Part shown: positions 1 to 8,897 of the stretch, one piece after another | How positions within the stretch are numbered: position 1 is the first letter of the stretch | Layout of the letters: the number at the start of each line of letters is the position of its first letter | NCBI RefSeq assembly: GCF_017814945.1 | Contig: NZ_JAGIPX010000037.1 | Coordinates: 22,138 to 86,137 of the forward strand | Direction: 5' to 3' | DNA: 64,000 nt | Source: Paraburkholderia sp. LEh10 | Lineage (GTDB): Bacteria; Pseudomonadota; Gammaproteobacteria; Burkholderiales; Burkholderiaceae | The notes under the pieces: generated by a model | Told to the model about the DNA's origin: nothing | Seen by the model: only the letters and a program-made list of their open reading frames with translations | The model's database searches: none | Translations under genes and position numbers: made by a program

Positions 1-622
1 GGTTGTGAAATGCCGCCTGCAAAATGCCACGCCGTCCGAGCACGACCACCTCTCGAACGGCACTGCGACGAAGCGCATCCAACGCATGGTCAGCGATGTC
101 CGTCCGCTCGAGTTCTGCGACAGGCATGGTCAAAATACGCGCAATATCCAGCGCGACATTCCCGTTGCCGATGACCAATGCTCGTTCGCACGACAGGTCG
201 AATTCAAGATGTCGGTGGTCTGGATGGCCATTGTAAAACCCGACGAATTCCCGAGCCGCCCAGCATCCCGGTAATTCCTCACCCGGGATCCTCATCCGCG
301 TATCGCTGCCCGCCCCAACTGCATAGATCACCGCGTCATACCACTGTGCAAGTTCCGTGTGGCCGAGATGAACACCAATCTCGACATTGCCGAAAAAGCG
401 CACGCGAGAGTCCCTGAAATAAAAGTCGAAGAGACGATCGACAATCCGCTTCTTCTCCGGATGATCCGGGGCGACACCTGTTCGAACGAGACCCCACGGA
501 TTCGGCAAACGCTCGAAGATATCGATATCGGGCTCGATCTCGTCCGAATCCAGCAGATGCCCGACCGCATACATTGCGGCCGGGCCTGCGCCGACAATCG
601 CAATTCGCAGCGGCAATGCCAT
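1..622 (-). CDS. Ferredoxin-NADP+ reductase, FprA/adrenodoxin-reductase type (partial)
   Basis: The gene runs off the left edge, so only the first 207 codons are visible. It starts at the ATG ending at 622, two bases after the stop of the upstream ferredoxin, so the two are probably translationally coupled. The N-terminus reads MALPLRIAIVGAGPAAMYA, a Rossmann FAD-binding GxGxxA motif. It continues with FERLPNPWGLVRTGVAPDHP, the signature of adrenodoxin-reductase/FprA proteins, and VIGNGNVALDIARIL, the NADP-binding segment. The family moves electrons from NAD(P)H to a ferredoxin for P450s or other oxygenases. The partner is almost certainly the adjacent 7Fe-type ferredoxin. No oxygenase that would use the pair is visible in the window. 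The family call is firm; the physiological acceptor is unknown. Confidence 0.9.
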   Translation of the reverse strand, partial: MALPLRIAIVGAGPAAMYAVGHLLDSDEIEPDIDIFERLPNPWGLVRTGVAPDHPEKKRIVDRLFDFYFRDSRVRFFGNVEIGVHLGHTELAQWYDAVIYAVGAGSDTRMRIPGEELPGCWAAREFVGFYNGHPDHRHLEFDLSCERALVIGNGNVALDIARILTMPVAELERTDIADHALDALRRSAVREVVVLGRRGILQAAFHN

Positions 623-624
623 CG

Positions 625-891
625 TCACGCCTCCGTCGCCCTGAAGTATTCACGATTGACCCGCGCGTAATGCCGCCACTTCTCAGGCAGACAACCCACT
701 TCGAAAATCGCCAGCACCGGGCAGACTTCAACGCAGGCCCCACAATCGATGCAGACGTCGGGGTTGATGTACAACTGCTCCGCCCCGTCGAAATCCTCGT
801 CAGACGTCCTGGGGCTGATGCAGTTGACCGGACAAATCTCCGCGCAGGAATAGTCCGCCACGCAGGGGGCGGCAATCACGTGAGCCATCAC
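625..891 (-). CDS. 7Fe-type (3Fe-4S/4Fe-4S) ferredoxin
   Basis: An 88-residue ferredoxin. The N-terminal cysteines C10, C16, C20 and C24 have the CxxxxxCxxxCP spacing of a 3Fe-4S site. C47, C50, C53 and C57 form a classical CxxCxxCxxxCP 4Fe-4S motif. This resembles FdxA-type ferredoxins of actinobacteria and proteobacteria, which serve as small soluble electron carriers. A second in-frame ATG lies one codon in (888), so the exact start is uncertain by one residue. The FprA-like reductase begins two bases after the stop, giving a two-gene redox module. It presumably feeds an oxygenase located outside this window. Confidence 0.9.
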   Translation of the reverse strand: MMAHVIAAPCVADYSCAEICPVNCISPRTSDEDFDGAEQLYINPDVCIDCGACVEVCPVLAIFEVGCLPEKWRHYARVNREYFRATEA

Positions 892-976
892 TTCTCCTCG
901 TATCCATCTGACAGTCGGCCACCGCCTGGACCGGAACCCGGAGCCCTGTTGCGCCGGGTGTTCATCGCTGATCGCC

Positions 977-1591
977 TTACGCGGTGATCAGCTCGTCGAT
1001 CACCCGGCGACCGCGAGTCAACGCGACTTCGACTGACGGCTCGCCCATTGCCAGTCCTTCCGAACGCACGACGGTGACATCGGTCAGTCCGATAAAGCCG
1101 AGAGCGGCACGCAGGTACGTCTCCTGAAAATTCATCGACTGCGCCGGACCTTCGCTATAGACACCGCCACTGGCAGTGAAGAGATATACCTTCTTGCCGG
1201 TAATCAGGCCGACGGGGCTAGTTTCGCTATAGCGGAACGTCATGCCGGCACGCGTCACGTGATCGATCCACGCCTTCAGCGCCGAGCTGATCGAGAAGTT
1301 GTACATCGGTACACCGATCACAATGACGTCGGCAGCGAGCAGTTCGTCAATCAGCGCATCGGACAACGCCACGGTCTTGGCCTGCTCCGGCGATCGCGAG
1401 TCTGACGGTGTGAAGAATGCGCCCATCATCTGCTCGGTCAGATGCGGGACAGGATCGCGAGCCAGATCGCGCACGACGACAGTAGCGCTCGGCCGGGCAG
1501 CCGTCCATCTGCTCACAAATTCGGCCGTGAGTTGACGGGAAACGGAGCCCGTGCTGCGGATACTGCTATCGATGTGAAGTAGCGTCGTCAT
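977..1591 (-). CDS. azoR: FMN-dependent NADH-azoreductase / quinone reductase
   Basis: A 204-residue flavodoxin-fold protein of the AzoR family (usual length about 200). The start at 1591 (MTTLLHIDSSIR) was preferred over an upstream ATG. It has a GGAG ribosome site about nine bases before it, and the extra N-terminus is not family-like. The N-terminal HIDSS phosphate-binding segment, the PMYNFSISSALKAWIDHV segment around residue 95 and TASGG near 140 are characteristic FMN-contacting regions. The enzyme reduces quinones and azo compounds by two-electron transfer from NADH, usually to protect against quinone stress. It faces away from the MalT-type regulator across a roughly 580-bp intergenic region. 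In this context it may detoxify quinones formed from hydroxylated aromatics, which is inference. Confidence 0.88.
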   Translation of the reverse strand: MTTLLHIDSSIRSTGSVSRQLTAEFVSRWTAARPSATVVVRDLARDPVPHLTEQMMGAFFTPSDSRSPEQAKTVALSDALIDELLAADVIVIGVPMYNFSISSALKAWIDHVTRAGMTFRYSETSPVGLITGKKVYLFTASGGVYSEGPAQSMNFQETYLRAALGFIGLTDVTVVRSEGLAMGEPSVEVALTRGRRVIDELITA

Positions 1592-2168
1592 GAATGAAGA
1601 CTCCATAAGGTTGAATAAAGCGAGGTCGCCCCGATCACCGGCACTGGTCGGTTCACTACGTTGTTCCAAAATACCTGTATCGATCGGGAAAGCTCAGCGC
1701 ATCCTTCGCCTGCGTCGAGCGCACCGGTGTTTTTTCAAAAGGCCTGATAGCGCAATTCCGACTGATCACCACATGTACGGCACGTAGGGACATGCTATCC
1801 ATCACCGCGCTTGACGATTAGTTACTTCGCCTGTATTTCACTCGTCCACTGCGGGCCACAATCAACGCCTCGCCGAGATCAGGCGAAGCAAGGGCAGCCC
1901 CGCCGCGGCTCGACCGAGTATCTGCCCCACCTCCCGATCGGTCGACACTTTCCGCACCGCAACCGATCATTGAAACGCGCGTCCAGCAAGCACAACCACG
2001 ATCCGTACCCGGACGAATGATCGCGGATTCCCATCATCCGTGGACGAGTGAATTACCTTTTCCACGCCTAGTCGACACGCTCAGCGACGCCTAGCATTTT
2101 TTTGCATGGCTTACCTGACGAATCACCATCAGGTCGCGCAATCGAAACTCATATTGAGGGTGCCCGTG
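1592..2168. other. Divergent intergenic region, azoR / MalT-type regulator
   Basis: No credible coding frame. It must hold the promoters of both flanking genes. No copy of the TCGTC-N6-GACGA palindrome occurs here. A ribosome site GAGGG lies at 2156-2160 and supports the regulator start at 2169. Confidence 0.6.
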
Positions 2169-4859
2169 ATGAATGCGTCAGTCTCGCTCTCTCCGCTCCC
2201 CGAAGCGCCGGAAACAGCCAGCAGGACTCTGTCGACCAATTCGGTTTGTTGCGAAGTTCCGCGTACCGTAGTTTGTCAGCGCATCGTCCATACCCGCGCC
2301 AAACTGATTCTCGTCCGCGCACCGGCGGGATTCGGAAAAACTACGGCGATGACGCAGGCCAGAAGCCATCTCGATCATGCGAACGGCCATACCGCATGGC
2401 TTACACTCGAACGTGCCGACAACGACGTGCCGCGCTTCATCAATTGCCTGCGTATTGCTATTGCGCAGGCAGGCTTCGACGAGCTTCCGTCTGCCACCCC
2501 ATTGGAAATTCTGAAAGCGATCTCTCGAGAAGTCACCGCATTCACTTTGTTCCTCGATGACTTCGAGAAGCTTGTTGAACCATCCGTCATCGGGCTGGTA
2601 CGCGAACTGATCGAGCATCTGCCTCGCAACTGTCAGGTCGTAATCGGTACGCGGGCCGAGCCCGAAATCGGCATTGCACGGTTGCGCGTTCAACACGTAT
2701 TGCTCGAAATCGATACCGAGGATCTTCGCTTTACGTTGGACGACACGCAACAACTGTTCGAACGGCGGCTGGAGTCGCCCCCATCGTCCGATGATGTGAT
2801 GCGCCTATACCAGAAGACCGAGGGCTGGGCAGCCGCGTTATCGCTCGCCGTCGTCTCGCTCGCGCGTCATGGCACGCAAAGCGACTTTATCGAGCGCTTT
2901 TCTGGCTCGCACCACGATGTCTCGGCATATCTAGCGGAAGATGTGCTTGCGCATCAGCCCGCGGAAATCCGCAAGTTCCTCCTTCGAACCAGCATCTTGC
3001 GGCAACTCGATCCTTCCCTTTGCCAAGCCCTGAATCCAAAGCTGGACGCGGACGACATACTGGACCGCTTGGTGAGCACCAATCTGTTCCTCATTCCAGT
3101 CGGCGACAAGAACCGTACTTGGCGCTATCACAGCATGTTCGCAGACTATTTGTGTGCGCAATTGCGCCGTGAGGAACCCGAAAAGATTCTACGGCTCCAT
3201 TTGGCGGCCGCCGGCTGGTACGAGGAGCGGCATGAGATCGTCCCCGCTATCGACCATGCCATCGAAGGGGCGGACCATCCATACGCACTCTCGCTGCTCG
3301 CGCAGCATGTAGATCAATTTTTGGAGCAAGGCCGCATGCGGCTGCTGGCACGTTGGTTCGAGGCATTCCAGCCACGCGAACTCGTCATGTATCCGTGTTT
3401 GCAGGTCATCGCGGTTTGGGCATTGGCGTTCACCAAGGGGCCTCGCCAGGCAATGGAGTTGCTGGATCGATCAGGCTGCGCGGAGAGCCAGGATCCGCAG
3501 GTACGTGCGCATGTCAACGGCCAACGCCCAATGCTGCTCGCGATGATGGACCGGTTCGAGGAAGGCTATACCATTGGCCAGAAATGCCTCGACAATCTGC
3601 CGACGATCAACGCGTTTGCTGATGGCGTGCTGTGTAATTCGATGGGCTATATCGTTTCGGTGCTCGGTCAGCATCGCGAAGCGCATCGGCTCCTCGAGGC
3701 GGCACGACGCGTGCAGAACAGGGGCGTATTCCTACGCATGCACACCGAATCGACGGAAGGACTAGTCGATTTACAACTCGGGCGTCTGCGCGACGCGGCG
3801 GCACGTTTTCGCATTGCAGTCGGATCGACCTACGCGTTCTCCTACAACCTGACGGGCGGTAATGCATGGGCCGGCGTGCTATACGCAGGCTCCGTCTACG
3901 AGGCCGATCGTGTCGAGGAAGCCGAGCACCTACTCAACGTCTATCTGCCACTGGCGCGCGACGTCGGCCTCCCCGACCACATCATCATGGGTTACCGGAT
4001 ACGCTCGCGGATCGCGTTCCAGCGAGGCGATGTCGACCGTTCGCTGCAGTTCCTGTCTGAATTAGAATACCTCGGGGTGGAGCGCCAATTGGCACGTGTG
4101 GTCTCGTCAGCGAGGCTCGAGCGCGCCCGACTGCTATTGCTGCAGGGATACGCGGATTTTTCACGAGAGGAGCTCGACCGCAGCGACGACGCAACGCTTT
4201 GGCAGCGTGTGGCGCGGCTGAGCCTGCCGGCCAGTGACGTCGAAGATGTTGTTACCGGACGAGCGCGCTGGGAAACACAATTCGGTGATCCAGCCTTCGC
4301 GCTGCGGCAACTCGAACCTGCGCTTGCCGATGCGGAACGATCGGAGCGCGGCATCCGCGCGCTAAAGCTGCGTCTTCTTTCAGCGATCGCCCTGCAGCGC
4401 AACGGCATGACGCAAGCCGCCGTCGAAATGGCGATGTCCGCATTGCATCAAATGTGTCACGAAGGCTTCGTGCGGTCTATCCTTGACGAAGGCGTCGTGC
4501 TGATCCCGTTGCTCGAGCGATGCCTTGAAGCTATGCAGAAGAACGGTAGCCAGCGCAACACGCCTGTGCTCGGCGAATATGTACAGCGACTCCTGCACGC
4601 GCTCGATCCGTCGCCCGCGGGCGAGCGTCTGCCCGCATCGTCGCGTTGCTCCGGCAGCTTGCTTGAGCCGCTGACGCGCAAGGAGCTGCGCGTCCTGCAA
4701 TTGCTTGCGGAAGGCTACTCCAACGCCGCGATGGCGGAAAACCTCTTCGTTTCCGACAGCACGGTCCGTACCCACTTGCGCAATATCAACAGCAAATTGA
4801 ACGCAAGCAGCCGTACGCAAGCCGTCGCCATTGCGCGCAAACTCGGTCTGATGCGTTGA
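2169..4859 (+). CDS. MalT-type ATP-dependent LuxR-family transcriptional activator
   Basis: An 896-residue signal-transduction ATPase of the MalT/LAL kind. An N-terminal NTPase domain carries Walker A RAPAGFGKTT (about residues 50-59) and a Walker-B-like FTLFLDDFEKL. A long middle section of helical TPR-like repeats follows. A C-terminal LuxR helix-turn-helix begins at LTRKELRVLQLLAEGYSN and includes SDSTVRTHLRNINSKL. I chose the start at 2169 because GAGGG lies eight bases upstream; the longer frame from 2106 has no evident ribosome site. Proteins of this family activate promoters when they bind an inducer plus ATP. It sits directly before an acyl-CoA ligase pseudogene. It is the best in-window candidate for a pathway activator, including for the shared palindrome, but there is no direct evidence linking them. 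Confidence 0.9.
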   Translation: MNASVSLSPLPEAPETASRTLSTNSVCCEVPRTVVCQRIVHTRAKLILVRAPAGFGKTTAMTQARSHLDHANGHTAWLTLERADNDVPRFINCLRIAIAQAGFDELPSATPLEILKAISREVTAFTLFLDDFEKLVEPSVIGLVRELIEHLPRNCQVVIGTRAEPEIGIARLRVQHVLLEIDTEDLRFTLDDTQQLFERRLESPPSSDDVMRLYQKTEGWAAALSLAVVSLARHGTQSDFIERFSGSHHDVSAYLAEDVLAHQPAEIRKFLLRTSILRQLDPSLCQALNPKLDADDILDRLVSTNLFLIPVGDKNRTWRYHSMFADYLCAQLRREEPEKILRLHLAAAGWYEERHEIVPAIDHAIEGADHPYALSLLAQHVDQFLEQGRMRLLARWFEAFQPRELVMYPCLQVIAVWALAFTKGPRQAMELLDRSGCAESQDPQVRAHVNGQRPMLLAMMDRFEEGYTIGQKCLDNLPTINAFADGVLCNSMGYIVSVLGQHREAHRLLEAARRVQNRGVFLRMHTESTEGLVDLQLGRLRDAAARFRIAVGSTYAFSYNLTGGNAWAGVLYAGSVYEADRVEEAEHLLNVYLPLARDVGLPDHIIMGYRIRSRIAFQRGDVDRSLQFLSELEYLGVERQLARVVSSARLERARLLLLQGYADFSREELDRSDDATLWQRVARLSLPASDVEDVVTGRARWETQFGDPAFALRQLEPALADAERSERGIRALKLRLLSAIALQRNGMTQAAVEMAMSALHQMCHEGFVRSILDEGVVLIPLLERCLEAMQKNGSQRNTPVLGEYVQRLLHALDPSPAGERLPASSRCSGSLLEPLTRKELRVLQLLAEGYSNAAMAENLFVSDSTVRTHLRNINSKLNASSRTQAVAIARKLGLMR

Positions 4860-4907
4860 GGCGTACGCGCGGCAAACCGCGCCATCTTTCCTTCCAGGAG
4901 AATCCGT

Positions 4908-5637
4908 TGACGACCCGCACGCAGCAATCCGCAAGTCGGATTGCCGATTTCGACTCGATGTCGACGCTGGGCGCGATTGCCCACCACTACGCGCGCGCGT
5001 CCGCGAGTGTATCCAACTGTTCGGGTGCGGCTTCTGTCAGCAATATGGAATGACCGAAACCTCCGGCACGATCGTGTATCTCCCGCCCGAGGATCACTCC
5101 CCTTCCGGCAACGCGCGTATGCGGGGCGCCGGCCTGCCGATGCCGGAGGTCGAGATCGCCGTCGTCGATTTGCACGGAAACACGGTTCCGCCGAACACGG
5201 TCGGCGAAGTCGTGACGCGCTCGCGGCGAACATGGCCGGCTACTGGCGCATGCCGGAAGCCACTGATGCGGTCATCGCACTCAAGGCTGGCTGAGAACCG
5301 GCGATGCCGACTACCTGGACGGAGACGGCTACCTCTACATTCACGATCGCGTGAAGGACATGATTATCTCGGGCGCCGAGAACATCTATCCCGCCGAGGT
5401 CGAAGACGCGATCTACGGGCATCCGGATGTCGCGGAAGTGGCCGTGATCGGCGTACCGATGAAAAATGGAGAGAGGCGGTCAAAGCGATCGTCGTACCCA
5501 AACCCGGTGTTGCCCCGGAGCCGGACGACATCATTCAATTCGTCCGTGCACGTATCGCAGGGTTCGAGGTTCCCAAGAGCATCGACTTCGTCGATAGATT
5601 GCCAAGCAACGCATCCGGCAAGATCCTGCGGCGGGGG
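4908..5637 (+). pseudogene. Acyl-CoA ligase (AMP-binding) pseudogene with internal deletion
   Basis: A degraded paralogue of the intact ligase at 23669-25270. It begins at a TTG preceded by GGAGAA and encodes an N-terminus like the paralogue's (SMSTLGAIAHHYA versus SMTTLAEVARRHA). It then jumps directly into the second half at RECIQLFGCGFCQQYGMTET, so about 280 codons of the ATP- and substrate-binding core are missing. Downstream, frameshifts near 5225 and 5465 break the frame, yet the A8/A10 regions (DMIISGAENIYPAEV, NASGKILRR) are still legible. It cannot be active. It follows the MalT-type regulator, so it was probably once that regulator's adjacent target. It converges on the thiolase. 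Confidence 0.88.
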
Positions 5638-5659
5638 ACGTTGCCCCCGCGCCTACGCG

Positions 5660-6844
5660 TCAGAGCCGCTCGACGATCGTCACATTTGCCATGCCACCGC
5701 CTTCGCACATCGTCTGGAGGCCATAGCGCTCGCCACGCTGCCCCAGCGCGTGAATGAGCGTTGTCATCAGTTTCGTACCCGATGCCCCAAGCGGGTGTCC
5801 AAGCGCGATCGCCCCACCGTTGACATTCAGGCGCGCCGGATCCGCATCGAGGTGCTTCAGCCATGCAAGCGGAATCGGCGCAAATGCCTCGTTGACTTCG
5901 TACAAGCCGATATCGGAAATTTTAAGCCCGGCTTTGGCGAGGGCGCGCCGTGTTGCCGGAATCGGCGCTTCCAGCATGATGACCGGATCGTGTCCGAGCA
6001 CCGATATGTGATGAACACGCGCCAGCGGTTTGACGCCTAGCAGCTTCAGGCCGCGCTCGCTCACAACCATCACGCCCGACGCACCATCACAAACCTGACT
6101 GGCGGAAGCCGCAGAAATCCGGCCTCCCTCCTGCAGAAGCTTTACGTTGCCGATGCTGTCGAGCGAAGCATCAAATCGAATGCCTTCATCGACGACATGC
6201 AGATCGTCACCCGCCGCGGATTCGGAGTCGCGCACGGCCACGCGAACCGGCTCGATCTCCGCGGCAAAGCGTCCCGCGCGCACTGCCTCCGCTGCGCGCA
6301 GATGACTCTGAAGCGCAAACTGATCAAGATCGTCGCGAGAAAACGCGTACTTTGCTGCGATCATTTCGGCGCCATCGAACTGACTGAATTCGCGATGATT
6401 GTAGCGCTCACTGACACGCGGGCTGACATATCCTCCCATGCCGCTCTTGATCGCGACCGCATTCGCCGATGCGATCGGCACGCGCGACATGACTTCCACC
6501 CCTGCCGCAATCACGACATCCATCGTCCCGGACATGACGGCCTGAGCGGCGAAGTGCATTGCCTGCTGAGACGAACCACACTGCCGATCGACCGAGGTTC
6601 CCGGAACCGAAATCGGCAACTTCGAAGCAAGAACGGCAGTGCGCGCGATGTTCATCGATTGTTCGCCGATCTGGCTGACGCAACCGACGATCACATCGTC
6701 GACGATTGCCGGATCCGCTTCGCAGCGATCGACGAGCGAGTCAATAACCTGGGCGGCCAGGTCGGCGGGATGCCACCCCGACAGACGCCCATTGCGCCGG
6801 CCGCCGGCAGTGCGCACTGCCGCAACAATATATGCTTCAGCCAT
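5660..6844 (-). CDS. Thiolase family acyltransferase (acetyl-CoA acyltransferase)
   Basis: A 394-residue thiolase of usual length. The nucleophilic cysteine is C89 in VDRQCGSSQQA. The C-terminal half has NEAFAPIP, the histidine in GGAIALGHPLGASG, and the second cysteine in CEGGGMA, so all catalytic residues are present. Thiolases release acetyl-CoA or propionyl-CoA from 3-ketoacyl-CoA at the end of each beta-oxidation round. The closest-looking class is the degradative, steroid- or fatty-acid-type FadA group. It appears to be transcribed alone from a promoter region holding the TCGTC-N6-GACGA palindrome 138 bp upstream of the ATG. It is a second thiolase beside the one at 15480-16685, which implies two different 3-ketoacyl-CoA substrates. 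Confidence 0.93.
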   Translation of the reverse strand: MAEAYIVAAVRTAGGRRNGRLSGWHPADLAAQVIDSLVDRCEADPAIVDDVIVGCVSQIGEQSMNIARTAVLASKLPISVPGTSVDRQCGSSQQAMHFAAQAVMSGTMDVVIAAGVEVMSRVPIASANAVAIKSGMGGYVSPRVSERYNHREFSQFDGAEMIAAKYAFSRDDLDQFALQSHLRAAEAVRAGRFAAEIEPVRVAVRDSESAAGDDLHVVDEGIRFDASLDSIGNVKLLQEGGRISAASASQVCDGASGVMVVSERGLKLLGVKPLARVHHISVLGHDPVIMLEAPIPATRRALAKAGLKISDIGLYEVNEAFAPIPLAWLKHLDADPARLNVNGGAIALGHPLGASGTKLMTTLIHALGQRGERYGLQTMCEGGGMANVTIVERL

Positions 6845-6981
6845 GCTGGCCTCTTGAATACGTGAATGAGAAAGACAGGAGCGCTCGCCTGAACCTACGA
6901 TTCTGGTCGCAAATCAAGCGGATCGCGCATCGGCCACAAATTGACCTTGGCCGCAGTATAGGAAGCCGGAGCCTGGCGGGC

Positions 6982-6999
6982 ATCGTCGAATACGACGAT
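6982..6999 (-). promoter_or_regulatory. Regulon palindrome, site 1 (thiolase)
   Basis: The core TCGTC-N6-GACGA lies at 6983-6998, extended by one matching base each side. Read toward the thiolase, the centre is GTATTC. The start codon is 138 bp downstream. Confidence 0.65.
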
Positions 7000-7033
7000 C
7001 TCGAAACCACCTCAATTTTCGTGCGCTCGCGCC

Positions 7034-7954
7034 CTATCCAGCGGATGCGAGCGGCTCGATCATTCTCGCGTCGAGAATTTTCGTCATCGCGAATTCGATG
7101 AACGCGCTGACCGCGCGCGGTAGTTGTCGCCGATCGAGAAAAACGAAGTAGACGCCGACTCGATGAATCCCATATTCGGGAAGCACACGTACCAGCCGTC
7201 CGGCCTCCAGATGTTCACACGTGGTCGCGACCGGAAGCAGTCCGATACCGAGTCCGCCGAGCGTCGCGTAGATCTGCGCCTGAACGCTGTTGACGTGAAA
7301 CCTCCCCCTCACTGAGATCTCGTGCTCTCCATCCGGTCCCTCAAGACGCCATGTCGTATAGCCGGACAGATTCGTCGGGATTGCGATACAGTCGTGATCC
7401 GACAGATCGGACGGAGACTCGGGCATGCCATGCGCGTCGATATACGCGGGACTCGCCACCAGTCCGCCGCTGATCCAGCCTATCTGGCGGGCGACCAGGT
7501 TCGGTTCGATTCCCTTGCCGATTCGTAGCGCTACATCTATCCCTTCGGCAAGCAGATCGGCTCGGTTGTCGTTCAGGATGAATTCGAGCCGGACCCGCGG
7601 ATTGGCCGTTAGGAACTCGTTTACCTGATCGACCGGTAGGATGAGAAAGAAATCGGCCGGCGCGGCGACGCGCACTTTCCCGCTGGGAGTCGCGTTGCCT
7701 TCGGAAATTTCCTGGGCCGACTGCGTCACGGATTCGATCTGCGCTGCACTCTGAGAGAACAGCCTCTGTCCCGCATCGGTCAAGACAAGCCGGCGTGTCG
7801 AGCGCTGCAGCAGGCGCACCCCGAGATCCTGCTCGAGCGCTTGCACGCGCCTGCTCGTGGAGTTCGGTGGCAGCCCGAGGCGCCGCGCCGCCTCCGCAAA
7901 GCTGCCGGCTTTGACGACATTGATGAAGAGCGCCACATCGTTCAGGTCCACCAT
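7034..7954 (-). CDS. LysR-family transcriptional regulator
   Basis: A 306-residue LysR-type regulator of normal length. The N-terminal winged helix-turn-helix reads DLNDVALFINVVKAGSFAEA and continues with LGLPPNSTSRRVQALEQDLG. A LysR substrate-binding domain fills the rest and includes RLEFILNDNRADLLAEGIDVALRIG. It resembles the CrgA/AaeR-like group. It is not divergent from a target gene, as is common for the family. It lies between DoxX and the thiolase on the same strand, so its target is not obvious. The effector is unknown. Confidence 0.92.
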   Translation of the reverse strand: MVDLNDVALFINVVKAGSFAEAARRLGLPPNSTSRRVQALEQDLGVRLLQRSTRRLVLTDAGQRLFSQSAAQIESVTQSAQEISEGNATPSGKVRVAAPADFFLILPVDQVNEFLTANPRVRLEFILNDNRADLLAEGIDVALRIGKGIEPNLVARQIGWISGGLVASPAYIDAHGMPESPSDLSDHDCIAIPTNLSGYTTWRLEGPDGEHEISVRGRFHVNSVQAQIYATLGGLGIGLLPVATTCEHLEAGRLVRVLPEYGIHRVGVYFVFLDRRQLPRAVSAFIEFAMTKILDARMIEPLASAG

Positions 7955-8237
7955 CGATTGTCTCCATGCTTGTAACAGAGACGTGGCCCCTTTCGATCGG
8001 ACGGGTGCTTCTCGATTTCAAGTAAAGGCATGCCCCTGGTTATTGCGCTACCGTATCAACGGCAAGCGATTTCGCCAAGTATGCCTCATCAGGCGTCCCG
8101 CGACTCCATCGCCATGCGATGAAGCGTGATCGTGCCCGCGATGGCCGCATCAGCGGCGATGCGGGCTGCGCCAGGGGCGCAACCCGCTCGGAACGACGGC
8201 TCGGACGAGACGGCCGCGCTCAACTCGCTGTGATTGA

Positions 8238-8660
8238 CTATGCAATACTGACTTCCGGAGCACCGCGACGGCCATCTAGGCTGTACGCGCCCGCGCCGAA
8301 TGTGACAATTTGCAAGAGCCCTCCGGCAATCGCGAGATTCTTCAGAAAGTGAAACGTCTGATTCTGATCAGCGAACGCATGATGAAAGAACAGCGCGGTA
8401 ACAATCGAGAACACGGCCAGCAACGCCGCGACGACCCGCGTCTGATATCCGACGATAAGCAGCACGCCGCCACCGATTTCGAGCGTCAGTGCGACGGCAT
8501 AGCCGAGCATGGGGCTGGGCAGTCCGACCGACGCGATGAAGCCCATGGTGGCGCTCGCAGTCGCTAGCTTGCCGAGCCCGCTGACGAGAAACACTGCGGC
8601 CAGGAGGACTCGGCCGAACAGCGAAAACGCTTGGTACGAATTGGTTGATTTCGATTTCAT
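8238..8660 (-). CDS. DoxX family membrane protein
   Basis: A 140-residue inner-membrane protein with about four hydrophobic segments (RVLLAAVFLVSGLGKL, MLGYAVALTLEIGGGVLLIVG, VVAALLAVFSIVTALFF, LAIAGGLLQIVTFG). The LFGRVLLAAVFLVSGLGKL start is the DoxX (PF07681) signature. DoxX-like proteins are small membrane redox-associated proteins, often near catabolic or oxidative-stress genes. No precise biochemical role can be assigned. It lies upstream of the LysR gene on the same strand, with about 280 bp between them. Confidence 0.85.
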   Translation of the reverse strand: MKSKSTNSYQAFSLFGRVLLAAVFLVSGLGKLATASATMGFIASVGLPSPMLGYAVALTLEIGGGVLLIVGYQTRVVAALLAVFSIVTALFFHHAFADQNQTFHFLKNLAIAGGLLQIVTFGAGAYSLDGRRGAPEVSIA

Positions 8661-8897
8661 AGTATAGATCCCAAAAAAGTCATTGAAAGTGAGTTGATCG
8701 TATTCGCGATTTTCGGGCGATCAGCTGCCCTGAAATCATCGTAGGCATCCACACGTGAACTCACTAGAGATGCGCCTCGGATTTCACTCGTCCAGAATTA
8801 AAGCGAATCCTGTTGCGATGTCGTTATCCGATTCGAGCGACCGGGTATCGAGTGAAACCCGTGCGCCCGGTTCCATCGATGTGACTGCTCGCGACTG

